From Ambrosia x helenae (lineage: Eukaryota; Streptophyta; Magnoliopsida; Asterales; Asteraceae), in contig CM061229.1 of assembly GCA_030844895.1 (NCBI GenBank), positions 123,145,682 to 123,209,681 on the forward strand: a DNA stretch of 64,000 nt, written 5' to 3'. The position numbers were made by a program, and so were the translations under genes. Under the pieces are notes generated by a model. That model saw only the letters and a list, made by a program, of their open reading frames with translations. It had not been told where the DNA came from and ran no database searches. Positions 36,560 through 48,114 of the stretch are shown here, piece by piece; positions within the stretch are counted from its first letter, which is position 1, and each line of letters starts with the position of its first letter.

Positions 36560-36636
36560 ACCACCGGCCTAGGCTAGGTGGTTGTGACGCTGGTCTTCCA
36601 CACGGGTCACCCGGGTTCGAGTCCCGGCTCTGACCG
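36560..36636 (+). repeat. tRNA-like module 2 in the E2 LTR
   Basis: The B box GGTTCGAGTCC (36614-36624) sits in a T-arm-like CCGGGTTCGAGTCCCGG. An A-box-like TAGGCTAGGTGG (36570-36581, two mismatches) lies 32 bases upstream, inside a hairpin with 11-bp arms TCACAACCACC / GGTGGTTGTGA. A copy lies in the 3' LTR near 48959-49042. Confidence 0.5.
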
Positions 36637-38180
36637 AGTTTTTGCATTCTTTTCCTTTCTTTTCTTTTTAACAATATAATTAATTATATATATATATTAA
36701 TCCTTTAAATCTTTTAAATTCTTTTTAAAATACCTAAACTATTTTATAAACTCTAAAAAAATTATAATTACTTAATCTGATATAAAAGTGTTATGTACAA
36801 TTTTTATTTTTCAGAAATTCTTTTATTTAGTATTTATAATAATTAAATCATTTTTATACTATTATAATTATAAAAATCCATTATTATATCAAAACAGTTT
36901 TATTAAATTCCCCAAAAATTATCCTAACTTTTTATAAAGTTAAACCTTACTGAAATAATTTTTAATTCAGTAAAATCATTTATTTATTATTTTTAATCAA
37001 TTTTTGTAAGATTTAATCATATTTAATTCATAATAAATCCAATTTTTATCATTTTTGCACCAAAATTTTATACAAATTATTTTTAATCATTTAGAACAGA
37101 ATTATGATTTTTAAAATAAGATTTCTTTAATTTTAGTATTTTTGATTATTAAAGTTAATAATTGACTATTTATGAATAAATAGATTTAAAAATCTATTTT
37201 AAATGAAATAATTTTATAAAAATTATTTTATTGCTTCAAACACTTTAATGTGCTCATTCAAAATTCAAATTTTATAAAAAGACTATTTTTCATTAATTAT
37301 CCAATTTTCTTTATTTAATTAAGCATTTTAATTTAAATCTCAACAATTGATTATCCCCAAATCAAAACCCTAGGATATACTAGTTAGACTTAGACTTATT
37401 TGTTGCCTTATACGTAGGGTAACACTTGGCAAATTATTTGGGCTACTCTTATACTATATCTCATTACCAAAAACTATACCAAGGTGAGTTTACGTAATCC
37501 TGTTTATGCGATTCTTTATACTTGCAACAATTTTAAGCAATTCAACATATATGTCTAGTAGTAAACTTTATTGCCTCATGTATTAGTCAACAGTTTCAAC
37601 GAGTTTCAACGAGTTTCAACATTTACATAATCATTAGCTATGGCCAAGCCGGCGATACTCAATAATAGATCTATTGGATTGACAACCCCACCCGGATACG
37701 TGTACCTCCTACATAGGTCACGTGGGTGATTGTTATCGTTCAACATATTACTAAGGTGAACCGTAGATGACGGGATGGACCTAAACTAGTCGGAGGTTTG
37801 ATTATGTCAACATATTATACTATGCATGTAGACTTAAATTACGATAGACGTACGAATTGCTAGACTTTTATACTTAAACTATATGCTTAACATGGATTAT
37901 GTATTCTCACCAACTTCTAGTTGACCCCCCCCCCCATTTTTACAACTCAACAGGTGATAACGATGCTTGAAGATTAGAGTACTTATGAAGAAATAAGGAG
38001 TCTATGCATGCTTGATTCTTGTGTGATGTATTAGATTTCCACATTCAAACTCTTATGTATTTCAATTTTTGGATATTTACAATTTAATATTTATTTCAAT
38101 TAAAATTTGATTACCATGTGCTACTGTATACTCATCAATACGTGACACCTCGATGTTTCCGCCATCGTTGGGGTGTTACA

Positions 38181-38729
38181 GATTGGTATCAGAGCCTTGG
38201 TTATAGGGAATTAGGTTATTAGAAATAATCTAGACTATAACCTTAGGGACTAAAACAGTACTTGCTTCTCCTACTTGTAACCCTAATTGCTTCCCTAATC
38301 CTATCCTTATCCTATACCTTATAACCCTAAACCTACATGTGACTACTCTTAATTGTCTGCTGCAATCCTGATCCACCATTAGATTTATAGGACAAAATCC
38401 TCAGGTCTAACCTGAACCCCCTTGAGATCTCGTCGAAGTTCTAGATTTTAATAACGAACACGTGCAATCTGGAAGGGTGAACGCCTGTATTCTGAGTCTT
38501 CTGTCTAGGCTGGCATTGCGCATATATCCCAATCAGACGAGGGACCCGGATGCCTACCTGGGAATTCTCGGATGAGTGTTCACTTATAGGCTAAAGCATG
38601 TCTTCATATGTTATTAGAATTTAGAATCTTTGATAAGTCAACGTTTTCGTTTATTCGTTTTAATTAATGAATAAATGATTACATTCCTTATATGAACTCT
38701 CATTCATTTCATTGTGTCTATTACAGATC
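38181..38729 (+). other. E2 PBS and untranslated leader
   Basis: The PBS is TGGTATCAGAGCC (38184-38196). The leader runs to the gag ATG at 38730, with CTATTACAG just before it, which could be read as a splice acceptor. Its last part matches the E3 leader inverted (42950-43499). Confidence 0.85.
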
Positions 38730-40132
38730 ATGCCTCCTCGTCGCAGCACTCGCAACAACAATGGTGAGAACCACGAAGAAGGTGGTGATAACCATAACCA
38801 CAACCATGACCAAGCTCCTAACCACAACAACAATGGGGTCGATGCTCAACTGGCTGCGATCATTTCTCAACAAATGGCGCAGCAAATCGCAACTCTGGTT
38901 CCCAACTTACTTGCTCAGGTCATCCAATTGAATGGGAATGGTCACAACGGGAACGGGAATGGCAATGGCAATGGTAATGGACCCCAAGCTTGCACCCTCA
39001 AGCATTTCAACTCTTGTAACCCTCCAAAGTTCAGCGGTGAAGAAGGAGCTACTGGACTTCTCCAATGGTTTGAGGGTATTGAGAATACCTTCATCAACAG
39101 TGAGTGCCCCAACAATTTCAAGGTTCGTTACGCCATGAGTGTTCTCCATAAACGAGCACTCACATGGTGGAATGAAGAAAAGCGTACTCGTGGGGCCGAG
39201 GTTGCTCTTGCTATGACTTGGGACCAGGTCAAGGAGATCATGAAGGAGGAGTTCTGTCCTCGCAATGAAGTTAAAAAGCTTGAGGATGAGTTCCACACCT
39301 TGGCTCAGGATAGTGGGGAAAATCTTGCCTACAACACCCGCTTTCATGAGCTTAGCTTATTGTTGCCACACAAGGTTACTCCTCTGCCGGTAGCCATCGA
39401 GAAGTACATCGGTGGTCTGCCCATGCAAATCCAGGACACTGTTTGGGGTAGAAATCCTGCAACTCTGGAAGAGGCCAAACGTCTAGCGGCCACTCTTACT
39501 GATAATCATGTGAAGAATGGTACTCTGGTTCGCAAGGGCTCTAAGAAGACTGTTGCCAAAGACACTCCACAGCCTGCAATTGAAGTCAAGCCTGAGACCT
39601 CCAGCAACAAGAAGCGTAAGGCTAGAAACTATATGGTTGCTGCTACTCCACCTGCTACCCAAAATCCAGCCAAGAAACCCTATGGTGGAACACACCCTCT
39701 TTGCAACACCTGCCAGTTCCATCATCTTCCTGGTAGACCATGCCGCCAGTGTAATAACTGTAAACGGTATGGACACTACACCAATGCCTGTCAAGCCCCT
39801 GCTGCCCAAAACAACCAAAACAACCAAAACAACCCTGCCAGAAACAACCCTGCTCCCAACCAACAAAACAACAGGCCTACTCGTGGTCAATGCTACGAAT
39901 GTGGCAGCCCCGATCACTACATCAACAACTGCCCTAACCGTAACCGTAACCAAAACCAAAATCAGAACCAAAACCAAAACCAGAACCGCAACCAGAACCA
40001 AGGTGCTCGAGGTCGCGCCTACAATCTCAACGCTAATCAGGCCCGTGACAACAATGAAGTGGTGAATGGTACGTTTCTCATTAATAATCACTATGCATCC
40101 ATATTATTTGATTCAGGAGCTGATAAGTCATT
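38730..40132 (+). CDS. E2 gag and start of protease
   Basis: ATG 38730 (MPPRRSTRNN). Order: an Asn/His-rich low-complexity leader, AAIISQQMAQQIATLVPNLL, a Gly/Asn run, capsid domain (KFSGEEGATGLLQWFEGIEN, RALTWWNEEK, EEFCPRNEVKKLEDEF, EKYIGGLPMQIQ), CCHC knuckles CNNCKRYGHYTNAC and CYECGSPDHYINNC separated by Asn/Gln runs, and the protease active site LFDSGADKSF at about 40110. Gag packages the element RNA in virus-like particles. E3 interrupts at 40133; the frame continues at 44840 with phase preserved, so before E3 landed gag and pol formed one uninterrupted frame of about 1,554 codons. Confidence 0.93.
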
Positions 40133-41458
40133 TGTAACACCCCAACCGATGACGGAAACATCGGGATGTCACGTATTGATGATTGTTCAGTAGCTCATGG
40201 TGAATAATAAATTCCATTAAATGATTTAAATGAATTGCATACAATTGCTCTAGAATTTGTACATCAAATTGAATAAATCTATACACATATCTTCAAGAAT
40301 CAATTCAAATCTTCAAGCAAATAGAACCTGAAACATGTTAAGTTGAAAATGTTTTGGGTCAACAAAAGTTGGTGAGAATTACATAGGTTTTTGATAATTG
40401 AATAAAAATGTTGTGCAATTCATGTGTCATGTCAATCTAGTCCATATGTGAGAACATACTAGAAATAAATCGAGTGCATAACCAACCCTGATGACTGTTA
40501 TAATGTGGTACCTCCCATACGCTCATGGTTCACCTAAATATGTTATACGATAACAAACACCCACGCTACCTTTGTAGGAGACACGTATCCGGGTGGGATT
40601 GTCAGTCCAATAGATCTATCAATGTATACCGTCGGCTGATCAATGTTAATGATTATGCTAGAATTGTGCTTACCCTAGTCATGTTCAAGACATAATGCAA
40701 CATAGAAAAACACATAGACACATTGATGATTGAATTGCATAAATGATGTTGTAACATGTTTCACCCAAAAATGGTGATAAATAGAAACGGGGCTATGTAA
40801 AACTCACCTTAGCAAAATGTTATGTCTCGTAAAAAAAATAGAATAATGTGTTGTGAATGTATGCGAGGCGAATCCCAAAGACTCAACAACGTAGCTAGTC
40901 CAAATTGAAGAAAACGAAAAAGAAAGAATATCAAGCTTCCAATTCGCCAATTACAAGAGCTTATAATCAAAGCTTCAATTGTAGAAGTAATAGACTATAG
41001 AAGAAAGGTATGAGGGAAAGTTTAATCGGATTGAAACAATCGATTTAGAGGTGCAAAGTATAATGGGTCATAGGTGGGTTTTTATACTAGTTTTGGAGTC
41101 AATTAGCCATTAAAATTGGTCAACACCATAAAGTAAGGTTTTATGATGAATTGACTATTTGACTAAGACTTTGACTGTTTGACTAAGACTTTGACTAGGA
41201 CTTTGACTATTTGACTCAAGGCTTTATTTAAAAAAAAAAAAAATCTTGTATGTGAAAAAAAAAAGAATTTAGAATCATATTATTATTATTATTTATATAC
41301 ATTTATGTATGTATATAAGTTGTGAGTTAGGATAAATAAAGACTTAGGCACATTTGTATAATATTAATGATAAAGGTGTAATAAAAAATATATATATATA
41401 TATATATATAAGGGCTTTTTATGTATTAAAATTTTGGGGAAAATTTTGCGATGTTACA
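40133..41458 (-). repeat. E3 3' LTR (1,326 bp)
   Basis: Starts TGTAACACCC, ends GATGTTACA. It contains three GACTAAGACTTTGACT-like tandem words near 41150-41215 and a TA run near 41390. Confidence 0.95.
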
Positions 41459-41904
41459 GTCTCCCCTACTTTTGGAAACTTCGTCCCGAAGTTTATTGAA
41501 AACACAGGGTTGAAGGTGATTAGGTAGAAATTAGGACAAGGGTGGTTTGGGAAGTTTCGAGTTAAGGCATGACATAAATTTATAGGTAACAGAATAAACT
41601 GTTTCGAATAATTTGGGTAAGAGTTTTGATATGTGTGAGTTTTAAGGGTTGGATTAGGTTCTTCTGAAATAGCAAGGAGAATAAGAATCTTAAGTTTTAG
41701 GACTCCTAAAAGAAATGCATGAGTTGATTGACTATAGAAAGACTAAATGAACTACCAGGTAACTAGAGTTTATAACTGGTTATTTACTGAAAACCTTGAT
41801 AGAATTTCACACTACCTTAACGTACCTGTAAATTCATGATTACGTTCCGGACCGCAATCACTAATTTACCTTACATTAAAGTTTTGCGTCCTTCTATATC
41901 TCCA

Positions 41905-42085
41905 CCGATTGTTGAGCAGGTCCGATAGCCTCCACCAGTCGTGGAGTAGGTTGTTGGGCCTCTCCCGACTGTTGAAAAGGCATAATGACCTCTACCAATC
42001 GTTGAGTAGGTTCGATAGCCTCCACCAGTCGTGGAGCAGGTTGTAGGGCCTCTCCCGACTGTTGAAAAGGCATGATGACCTCTAT
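41905..42085 (-). repeat. 30-bp minisatellite in a 90-bp higher-order repeat
   Basis: On the minus strand six ten-codon units appear in the pattern ABCABC: G-G/R-G-HxAFSTV, GRG-PTTxSTT, GGG-YRTxSTI. The 90-bp copies (about 41908-41998 and 41998-42088) are about 90% identical. It lies between gag and PPT of E3; the translated frame is open for 89 codons but is not clearly a gene. Confidence 0.8.
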
Positions 42086-42299
42086 TAAGTGCAGCATTTA
42101 TTATACACATAGGTTGCAAATTGATAACATGTTTATGCAAGCAAGTATAACAAGCACAATATATGAGTTGTAGTTGTATAGATTTATATAATTAGTTCAC
42201 ATTCAAACAATCATGCACCATGTAACAACTCTCAGACAAATATTTTATTACTTGAATCAAATAGCGTCAATACATAGAATAAAAGCAACCAATAGACAA

Positions 42300-42953
42300 A
42301 TGGTGAGACTTGCGGTTAGGTAGCTGGAGGATCTTGATCTCTGTTTAGTTTAGGGCATCGGTTACGGAAGTGATTTGGGTTTCTACATTCATAGCATTGA
42401 CCATAGTTGTATTTACCAGGACGATTAAGATTAGCAACCTGAGCAGGGTTGGTTTAGGGTTTGGGGACTCACGACATGTGTTGACCAGATGGCCATACCT
42501 ACCACAATTGGTGCACAGGCGACACACTGAAACAATGGGGTGATGTCGTTTGCATGTGTTACACAATGGAAAGTTTCTTGTATAGGGTTTCTTGTTAGAA
42601 GCTTGTGTAGTGAGGTTTACATTAGGATCCCTGGTCTTGCGCTTCTGGTTCTTGGTAGTTACCGCGGCCACAATACTTGTTTTCTCGCCTTTCCGAACTA
42701 AGGTCCCGTTCTTAATGTGATTTCCATAACCATTTCCATTTCCATTGCCGTTCCCATTCATTGGGATGACTTGAGCCAACAAGTTAGAAACCAGAGTTGT
42801 GATTTGTTGCGCCATTTGTTGGGAAATAATCGCAGCCAGTTGGGCATCAACACCTTTGTTGTTTTTGTTGTTGTTGTGGTTGGTGTTGTGGTTGTTGTTA
42901 CTTTCCTCTTGGTTTTCACCACTGTTATTGCGAGCGCTGCGACGTGGAGACAT
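42300..42953 (-). pseudogene. E3 gag with the capsid domain deleted
   Basis: Starts MSPRRSARNNSGENQEESNN, parallel to E2 gag, and keeps AAIISQQMAQQITTLVSNLL and the Gly/Asn run. It then jumps straight to NHIKNGTLVRKG, which in E2 lies about 180 residues further on, so the whole capsid core is missing with the frame kept. The first CCHC knuckle (CTNCGRYGHLVNTC) is intact. A frameshift near 42455 places the second (CYECRNPNHFRNRC) in another frame, which ends near 42310. Without capsid this cannot form particles alone; E3 probably relies on partner proteins. Confidence 0.88.
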
Positions 42954-43499
42954 GATCTGTAAGGGACACAATGAAGGTTCAATGTGGCATGAAATGAATG
43001 AGGTGATATAAGGAATGTAATCATTTATTCATTAATTAAAACGAATAAACGAAAACGTTGACGTATCAAAGATTCCAGATTCCAACAACATAGTGAAGAC
43101 ATGCTTTAGCCTATAAGTGAACACTCATCCCGAGAATTCCCAGGTAGGCATCCGGGTCCCTCGTCTGATTGGGATATATGCGCAATGCCAGCCTAGACAG
43201 AAGACTCAGAATACAGGCGTTCACCCTTCCAGATTGCACGTGTTCGTTATTAAAATCTAGAACTTTGACGAGATCTCAAGGTGGTTCAGGTTAAACCTGA
43301 GGATTTTGTCCTATTAGTCTGAGAGTAGATCCAGTGATGGAGAGCAACCTTCTTGTAAGGATGAAAGTAGGGATAAGAAGTAGGAGGGAGATAGAGTATA
43401 GCAAGTAAAAGAAGCAAGTACTGGTTAAATCCTATGGTTATAGACTAGATTATTTTTCTAATAACCTAATTCCCTATAACCATGGCTCTGATACCAATC

Positions 43500-44754
43500 T
43501 GTAACACCCCAACCGATGACGGAAACATCGGGATGTCACGTATTGATGATTGTTCAGTAGCTCATGGTGAATAATAAATTCCATTAAATGATTTAAATGA
43601 ATTGCATACAATTGCTCTAGAATTTGTACATCAAATTGAATAAATCTATACACATATCTTCAAGAATCAATTCAAATCTTCAAGCAAATAGAACCTGAAA
43701 CATGTTAAGTTGAAAATGTTTTGGGTCAACAAAAGTTGGTGAGAATTACATAGGTTTTTGATAATTGAATAAAAATGTTGTGCAATTCATGTGTCATGTC
43801 AATCTAGTCCATATGTGAGAACATACTAGAAATAAATCGAGTGCATAACCAACCCTGATGACTGTTATAATGTGGTACCTCCCATACGCTCATGGTTCAC
43901 CTAAATATGTTATACGATAACAAACACCCACGCTACCTTTGTAGGAGACACGTATCCGGGTGGGATTGTCAGTCCAATAGATCTATCAATGTATACCGTC
44001 GGCTGATCAATGTTAATGATTATGCTAGAATTGTGCTTACCCTAGTCATGTTCAAGACATAATGCAACATAGAAAAACACATAGACACATTGATGATTGA
44101 ATTGCATAAATGATGTTGTAACATGTTTCACCCAAAAATGGTGATAAATAGAAACGGGGCTATGTAAAACTCACCTTAGCAAAATGTTATGTCTCGTAAA
44201 AAAAATAGAATAATGTGTTGTGAATGTATGCGAGGCGAATCCCAAAGACTCAACAACGTAGCTAGTCCAAATTGAAGAAAACGAAAAAGAAAGAATATCA
44301 AGCTTCCAATTCGCCAATTACAAGAGCTTATAATCAAAGCTTCAATTGTAGAAGTAATAGACTATAGAAGAAAGGTATGAGGGAAAGTTTAATCGGATTG
44401 AAACAATCGATTTAGAGGTGCAAAGTATAATGGGTCATAGGTGGGTTTTTATACTAGTTTTGGAGTCAATTAGCCATTAAAATTGGTCAACACCATAAAG
44501 TAAGGTTTTATGATGAATTGACTATTTGACTAAGACTTTGACTGTTTGACTAAGACTTTGACTAGGACTTTGACTATTTGACTCAAGGCTTTATTTAAAA
44601 AAAAAAAAAAAAAAAATCTTGTATGTGAAAAAAAAAAGAATTTAGAATCATATTATTATTATTATTTATATACATTTATGTATGTATATAAGTTGTGAGT
44701 TAGGATAAATAAAGACTTAGGCACATTTGTATAATATTAATGATAAAGGTGTAA

Positions 44755-44787
<33 letters not shown>

Positions 44788-44834
44788 GGGCTTTTTATGT
44801 ATTAAAATTTTGGGGAAAATTTTGCGATGTTACA
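43500..44834 (-). repeat. E3 5' LTR (1,335 bp)
   Basis: Partner of 40133-41458; the 9-bp length difference lies in an A-run near 44600 and an A/TA run near 44757-44785. Minus-strand TATA box CTAGTATAAAAAC near 44456-44444 matches the E2 box (CTAGTATAAA). Confidence 0.95.
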
Positions 44835-44839
44835 TCATT

Positions 44840-47800
44840 CGTGTCACTGAAGTTTGAACCTTTACTTAACTTACCCCACACTAATCTAGAAGACCCTTTT
44901 GTGGTAGAGGTAGCTAACGGGAAGTCTATTTCGATCGGTTCTATTATTCGTAACTGCTTGTTGAATCTCGATGATCATACCTTCCCTATCGATCTTATTC
45001 CCATGCATCTTGGTAGTTTTGATGTTATAGTAGGCATGGACTGGTTGTCAACTCATCGTGCCGAAATTCTGTGCTTCGAGAAAGTCATACGCATTCCTCT
45101 CGAATCTGGTGAGATTTTGAAGATCTATGGTGAGAAACCCTGTGGTGAGCTTAAGCTTATGTCTTGTACTGCTGCCCAAAAGTACTTACGAAAGGGGTAT
45201 ACAGCCTTCTTAGCTAACGTGATAGAGAAGAAGGACAAAGGCAAAAGTATCCAAGACATTCCTATTATTCGAGACTATCCTGAAGTCTTTCCAGAGGATT
45301 TACCTGGTTTGCCTCCTGCTCGACAAGTGGAGTTTCGTATTGATCTTGTTCCTGGTGCTAATCCTATAGCTAAAGCTCCTTATCGTCTTGCACCCTCTGA
45401 GATGCAAGAACTTGCTAGTCAATTACAGGAACTTTCTGATAAAGGGTTCATTCGCCCTAGTTCTTCTCCATGGGGAGCCCCTGTCTTGTTCGTTAAAAAG
45501 AAGGATGGTTCTCTTCGGATGTGTATTGACTACCGTGAACTCAACAAACTCACCATCAAGAATCGTTATCCACTTCCTAGGATTGACGATCTCTTCGATC
45601 AACTTCAAGGAGCAACCCACTTCTCGAAGATTGATCTCCGTTCTGGTTATCATCAGCTTAGAGTCCATGATGAAGATATTCCCAAGACAGCTTTTCGCAC
45701 TCGCTACGGTCACTATGAATTCATGGTTATGCCTTTCGGTTTGACCAATGCTCCCGCGGTATTTATGGATTTGATGAATCGGGTTTGTAGACCCTATCTC
45801 GACAAATTCGTGATCGTTTTCATCGATGATATTTTGATTTATTCTAAGTCAAAATCCGATCACGAGCAACATCTTCACTCTATCTTGAGTCTCCTAAAGA
45901 AAGAACAACTGTACGCCAAGTTCTCAAAGTGTGAATTTTGGCTTAAGGAAGTTCAATTTTTGGGACATGTCATTGATATGAACGGAATTCATGTTGATCC
46001 TGCAAAAATCGAAGCTGTGAAGAATTGGAGTATTCCTACCACTCCCACAGAAGTCCGTTCTTTTCTTGGGTTGGCTGGTTATTATCGTCGATTCATCGCC
46101 AATTTCTCCAAGATCGCTGTTCCTCTCACTACCTTAACTCACAAGGGTAAACCCTATGAGTGGGGACCTAAGCAAGAGGAAGCATTTGAAACTCTTAAGC
46201 TGAAACTCTGTGAAGCTCCTGTCTTATCTCTACCTGATGGTAATGATGATTTCGTGGTCTACTGTGATGCATCGAACCAAGGTCTCGGTTGTGTTCTCAT
46301 GCAACGAGGAAAGGTTATCGCTTATGCGTCTCGACAACTCAAGATTCACGAGAAAAATTATACCACCCATGATCTTGAATTGGGCGCTGTTGTCTTTGCA
46401 CTCAAGATTTGGAGACATTATCTCTATGGGACCAAATGTGTGGTGTTCACGGACCACAAAAGTCTCCAACATGTCTTCGACCAAAAGAATCTTAACATGA
46501 GGCAACGACGTTGGGTTGAATTACTTAACGACTATGATTGCGAAATTCGCTACCATCCTGGCAAAGCGAATGTTGTGGCTGACGCACTTAGTCGTAAAGA
46601 GCGTGTCAAACTCCAATGTGCGAGAGTTCGTACTGATCTTCAAGATCGCATTCTCCAGGCTCAACACACCTCAGTCACCCAAGGTAACATGTACGATGAA
46701 ATGTCTTGTGGTGCTGAGACTCAACTTGAAACCAAACCCGATGGTCTCCTTTATTTTCTTAATCGACTGTGGATTCCCGACCGTGATGATCTTCGTACCT
46801 TTCTCATGAACGAGGCTCATAAGTCTCGTTATTCTATTCATCCTGGAGCTGACAAGATGTACCAAGATCTTCGTTATTCTTACTGGTGGCCTGGTATGAA
46901 GAAAGACATTGCTCTATTCGTCGCAAAATGCCTCACTTGTTCCAAGGTTAAGGCTGAACATCAACGACCATCTGGTATGCTTGAACAACCAGAGATTCCT
47001 GTCTGGAAATGGGAAAGCATAGCTATGGATTTCATCACCAAACTCCCTCGCACACCCAAAGGTTTTGACAGTATTTGGGTAATCGTCGATCGTTTGACCA
47101 AGTCAGCTCACTTTCTACCTATTCGCGAGAAGTATTCTGTGGAAAGGTTGGCAAAGATGTACGTAAGTGAAATCGTATGTCGTCACGGTATACCTTTGGA
47201 TATTATTTCTGATCGCGATGGTCGTTTCACCTCTCACTTTTGGGGATCTCTACAAGATGCTTTGGGTACTAAGTTGAACTTGAGCACTGCTTATCACCCT
47301 CAAACGGATGGTCAGACTGAACGAACCATCCAGACACTTGAGGACATGCTCAGGGCGTGTGTCATCGATTTTGGTGGCGCATGGGATTCTCATCTTCCTT
47401 TGGTTGAGTTTTCATACAACAACAGTTATCACGCCAGCATTAACATGGCTCCTTTTGAGGCACTCTATGGTCGGAAATGTCGTTCTCCTGTCTGTTGGAC
47501 TGAGGTTGGTGAAGCTCGTATTACTGGACCCGAACTAATCCAGGAAACCACAGACAAAATCCAGCTTATTCAGGATAACCTTCTCAAGGCTCGAAGTCGC
47601 CAAAAGAGTTATGCTGATAAACGTCGTAAACCCTTAGAATTTCAAGTTGGGGACCTTGTGCTACTTAAGGTATCCCCTTGGAAAGGAGTTATTCGTTTCG
47701 GCAGAAAGGGAAAGCTAGCTCCTCGATACGTAGGCCCCTTCAAAATTCTTGACAGAGTTGGAAAAGTGGCTTACAAGCTTGATCTTCCACCTGAGCTAAG

Positions 47801-48101
47801 CAATGTTCATCCGACCTTCCATGTTTCGAACCTCAAGAAATGCTTAGCAGATGAGAACCTTCATGTTCCTCTTGAGGATGTGCAAATCGATGAAAGCATG
47901 CACATTATCGAGAAACCCGTCGAGATTGTTGACACTGGAGTCAAGAAACTCAAGCGCAGTCGTATTCCGATCGTTAAGGTTCGTTGGGAATCTAAACGAG
48001 GCCCAGAGTTCACTTGGGAGCGTAAAGACCAGATGAAGTCGAAGTATCCGCATCTTTTTCCACCAGACTCTCCAACTCCAACTTCGGGACGAAGTTCCTA
48101 A
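44840..48101 (+). CDS. E2 protease tail, RT, RNase H, integrase, chromodomain-like end
   Basis: Continuation of gag from 40132 and open to TAA 48099-48101. The open frame also extends left into the E3 LTR (from 44727), but those residues are an accident of insertion. Order: protease tail (IDLIPMHLGSFDVIVGMDWL), RT (SLRMCIDYRELNKLTIKNRY, FIDDILIYSK), RNase H (VVYCDASNQGLGCVL, VFTDHKSLQHVFD), integrase zinc finger (HPGADKMYQD, CLTC), catalytic core (AMDFITKLP, SDRDGRFTSHF, PFEALYGRKC) and a chromodomain-like tail (GPEFTWERKDQMKSKYPHLF). No lesion is visible in more than 1,080 codons, the best preserved coding sequence in the window. Confidence 0.95.
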
Positions 48102-48114
48102 AAGTAGGGGAGAC
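48101..48114 (+). promoter_or_regulatory. E2 polypurine tract
   Basis: AAAGTAGGGGAGAC abuts the 3' LTR and overlaps the pol stop codon by one base. The same tract, with the preceding TTCGGGACGAAGTT, is present inverted at 41459-41495 in E3. Confidence 0.85.

Larger units (their letters stand above)
35709..38180 (+). repeat. E2 5' LTR (2,472 bp)
   Basis: Contains a TATA box (36233-36239) preceded by a telo-box, two tRNA-like modules (35881-35960 minus; 36560-36636 plus), a very AT-rich block 36660-37370, a triple GAGTTTCAAC repeat near 37598-37620 and a C-run at 37926. Confidence 0.95.
40133..44834 (-). mobile_element. E3: non-autonomous LTR retrotransposon derived from the E2 family (4,702 bp)
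   Basis: Target duplication TCATT at 40128-40132 and 44835-44839. LTRs 40133-41458 and 43500-44834 start TGTAACACCC and end GCGATGTTACA. Minus-strand order: PBS 43496-43484, leader, truncated gag 42953 down, a non-coding minisatellite region, PPT 41472-41459. There is no protease, RT or integrase. Shared with E2: PBS, leader, gag ends, PPT block and the LTR terminus with its GGAAACATCG core. The two LTRs appear identical apart from A-run and TA-run lengths, so this is the youngest insertion. Confidence 0.95.

Noticed and set aside
37926..37938. C-runs in the E2 LTRs (also 7386, 50331) as special motifs
   Set aside because: Homopolymers differ in length between LTR copies and are typical slippage or sequencing-length variation.
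39483..40091. 202-codon minus-strand frame opposite E2 gag
   Set aside because: Val-rich shadow of Asn/Gln-rich gag codons on the other strand.
41905..42085. Regular 30-bp repeats resembling a CRISPR array
   Set aside because: Units are contiguous without unique spacers, lie in a plant retrotransposon and have no cas genes nearby.
44727..44839. Extra N-terminal residues of the E2 pol frame
   Set aside because: They read through the E3 LTR and its TA repeat; they exist only because the frame happens to be open there.
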